The position numbers and the translations under genes were made by a program. 6,203 nt of DNA from Rickettsiales bacterium. Its GTDB lineage: Bacteria > Pseudomonadota > Alphaproteobacteria > Rs-D84. The stretch covers positions 1 through 6,203 of the forward strand of contig JAIRLP010000051.1 in assembly GCA_031259365.1 (NCBI GenBank). The letters run 5' to 3'. Numbering within the stretch: position 1 is the first letter of the stretch; each line of letters starts with the position of its first letter. The notes beneath the pieces are model-generated. The model was given only the letters and a program-made list of their open reading frames with translations, was not told where the DNA came from and made no database searches. Of this stretch, positions 5,715 through 6,203 are shown piece by piece.

Positions 5715-6203
5715 ATGAACAACAATAAGTATAAACTCAAAAGGTTCTTGGAAAAATATGCAGGGCTTTCAGATGAAGATCTTAAAAATTTGGCGATCTT
5801 TGTCATGTGGGATTGGTACGATTTGGTTAAAGAGGAATTAGATAAGCGGATAAAAGCCGCCTTTACAAAAGAGCAGTTGGAAAATATGGAAGAATGGCAA
5901 GAAAGGGCATGGAAAGAAGACCATAAATTAACACCTACAGAATTTTTTGCGATTTTGCAATTGCGGGATGAGCGGTTGCGGAACAAACAGACGGGGCATC
6001 AAACCAAAGGGTGTCAAGACAACCCAAAAAATGATTCCGGCAAGGTGGCAGAGAAATTTTTCAAGATTCTTGAGAACCTTAAAGAAATTCAAAAAGCTGG
6101 CTGGAAATGTATAAATATAGAGTTTAAAAAGGAAAACAAAATGGTAAGAAAAGTAATAGAAAGACAAAGAAAAAAACAGGTTAAAGACGAAAAAAAAGAA
6201 AAG
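5715..6203 (+). CDS. Highly charged, mostly helical protein of unknown function (3' partial)
   Basis: The frame is open from ATG at 5715 to the right edge (163 codons, no stop yet). AAGGA at 5704-5708 lies 6 bases before the ATG, and the gap from the preceding gene is 19 bases, so a real gene in the same run is likely. I do not recognise a family. There is no signal peptide or membrane segment. Residues 1-85 look helical, with a Trp-rich MWDWYDLVKEELDKR (31-45) and WQERAWKEDHKL (61-72). Residues about 90-110 are polar and loop-like with Cys100. A second helical part, KVAEKFFKILENLKEIQK (110-127), is followed by WKC (130-132). The visible end is almost all Lys, Arg, Glu and Gln. An in-frame ATG at 6141, preceded by AAAAAGGA, could be an internal start or the start of a separate product. 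Function is unknown. Confidence 0.65.
   Translation, partial: MNNNKYKLKRFLEKYAGLSDEDLKNLAIFVMWDWYDLVKEELDKRIKAAFTKEQLENMEEWQERAWKEDHKLTPTEFFAILQLRDERLRNKQTGHQTKGCQDNPKNDSGKVAEKFFKILENLKEIQKAGWKCINIEFKKENKMVRKVIERQRKKQVKDEKKEK

Noticed and set aside
5393..5986. Minus-strand frame of 197 codons across the GNAT gene and the last gene
   Set aside because: It lies opposite a clear GNAT domain and a gene with a good start. Its Phe/Ser/Leu-rich product is what antisense of Lys/Glu-rich codons gives.

Overview
The window looks like a piece of a moderately AT-rich Gram-negative chromosome. An outer-membrane autotransporter barrel and a secreted Lys/Pro-rich protein show that the cell has an outer membrane. 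The overall style resembles host-associated or uncultured Alphaproteobacteria, but this placement is an inference and is not firm. All seven stop codons seen at gene ends are UAA.

Layout. (1) 1-2242, plus strand: a tight run of three genes. These are the C-terminal part of an autotransporter (open at the left edge), a secreted protein with MYG motifs and a long Lys/Pro/Ala tether, and a 96-residue strongly basic protein. (2) 2239-2928, minus strand: trmB (tRNA m7G46 methyltransferase), convergent with the first run. Their stop codons overlap by 4 bases. (3) 2940-3005: a short divergent promoter region between trmB and a RimJ/RimL-type acetyltransferase gene. (4) 3006-3632: that acetyltransferase is broken. 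Its middle has been replaced by about 90-100 bases that, on the minus strand, read as a fragment of another gene, very probably the C-terminal linker of MiaB. (5) 3625-5253: gltX, a full-length glutamyl-tRNA synthetase of the long type I associate with Clostridia. It carries a REP-like palindrome read in frame. (6) 5255-5695: a second, intact GNAT acetyltransferase, one base after gltX. (7) 5715 to the right edge: an unrecognised, highly charged helical protein, open at the edge.

Genes 3006-6203 form a head-to-tail series with overlaps or very short gaps, so they are probably co-transcribed. The translation theme (TrmB, GltX, the RimJ/L-like remnant, the MiaB fragment) is consistent with housekeeping DNA. 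The most notable signals are two small sequence invasions of coding DNA: the antisense MiaB-like patch that destroyed the acetyltransferase, and the palindromic repeat tolerated inside gltX. I saw no tRNA, rRNA, CRISPR array, transposase or riboswitch, and I found no complete new defence or mobile system.
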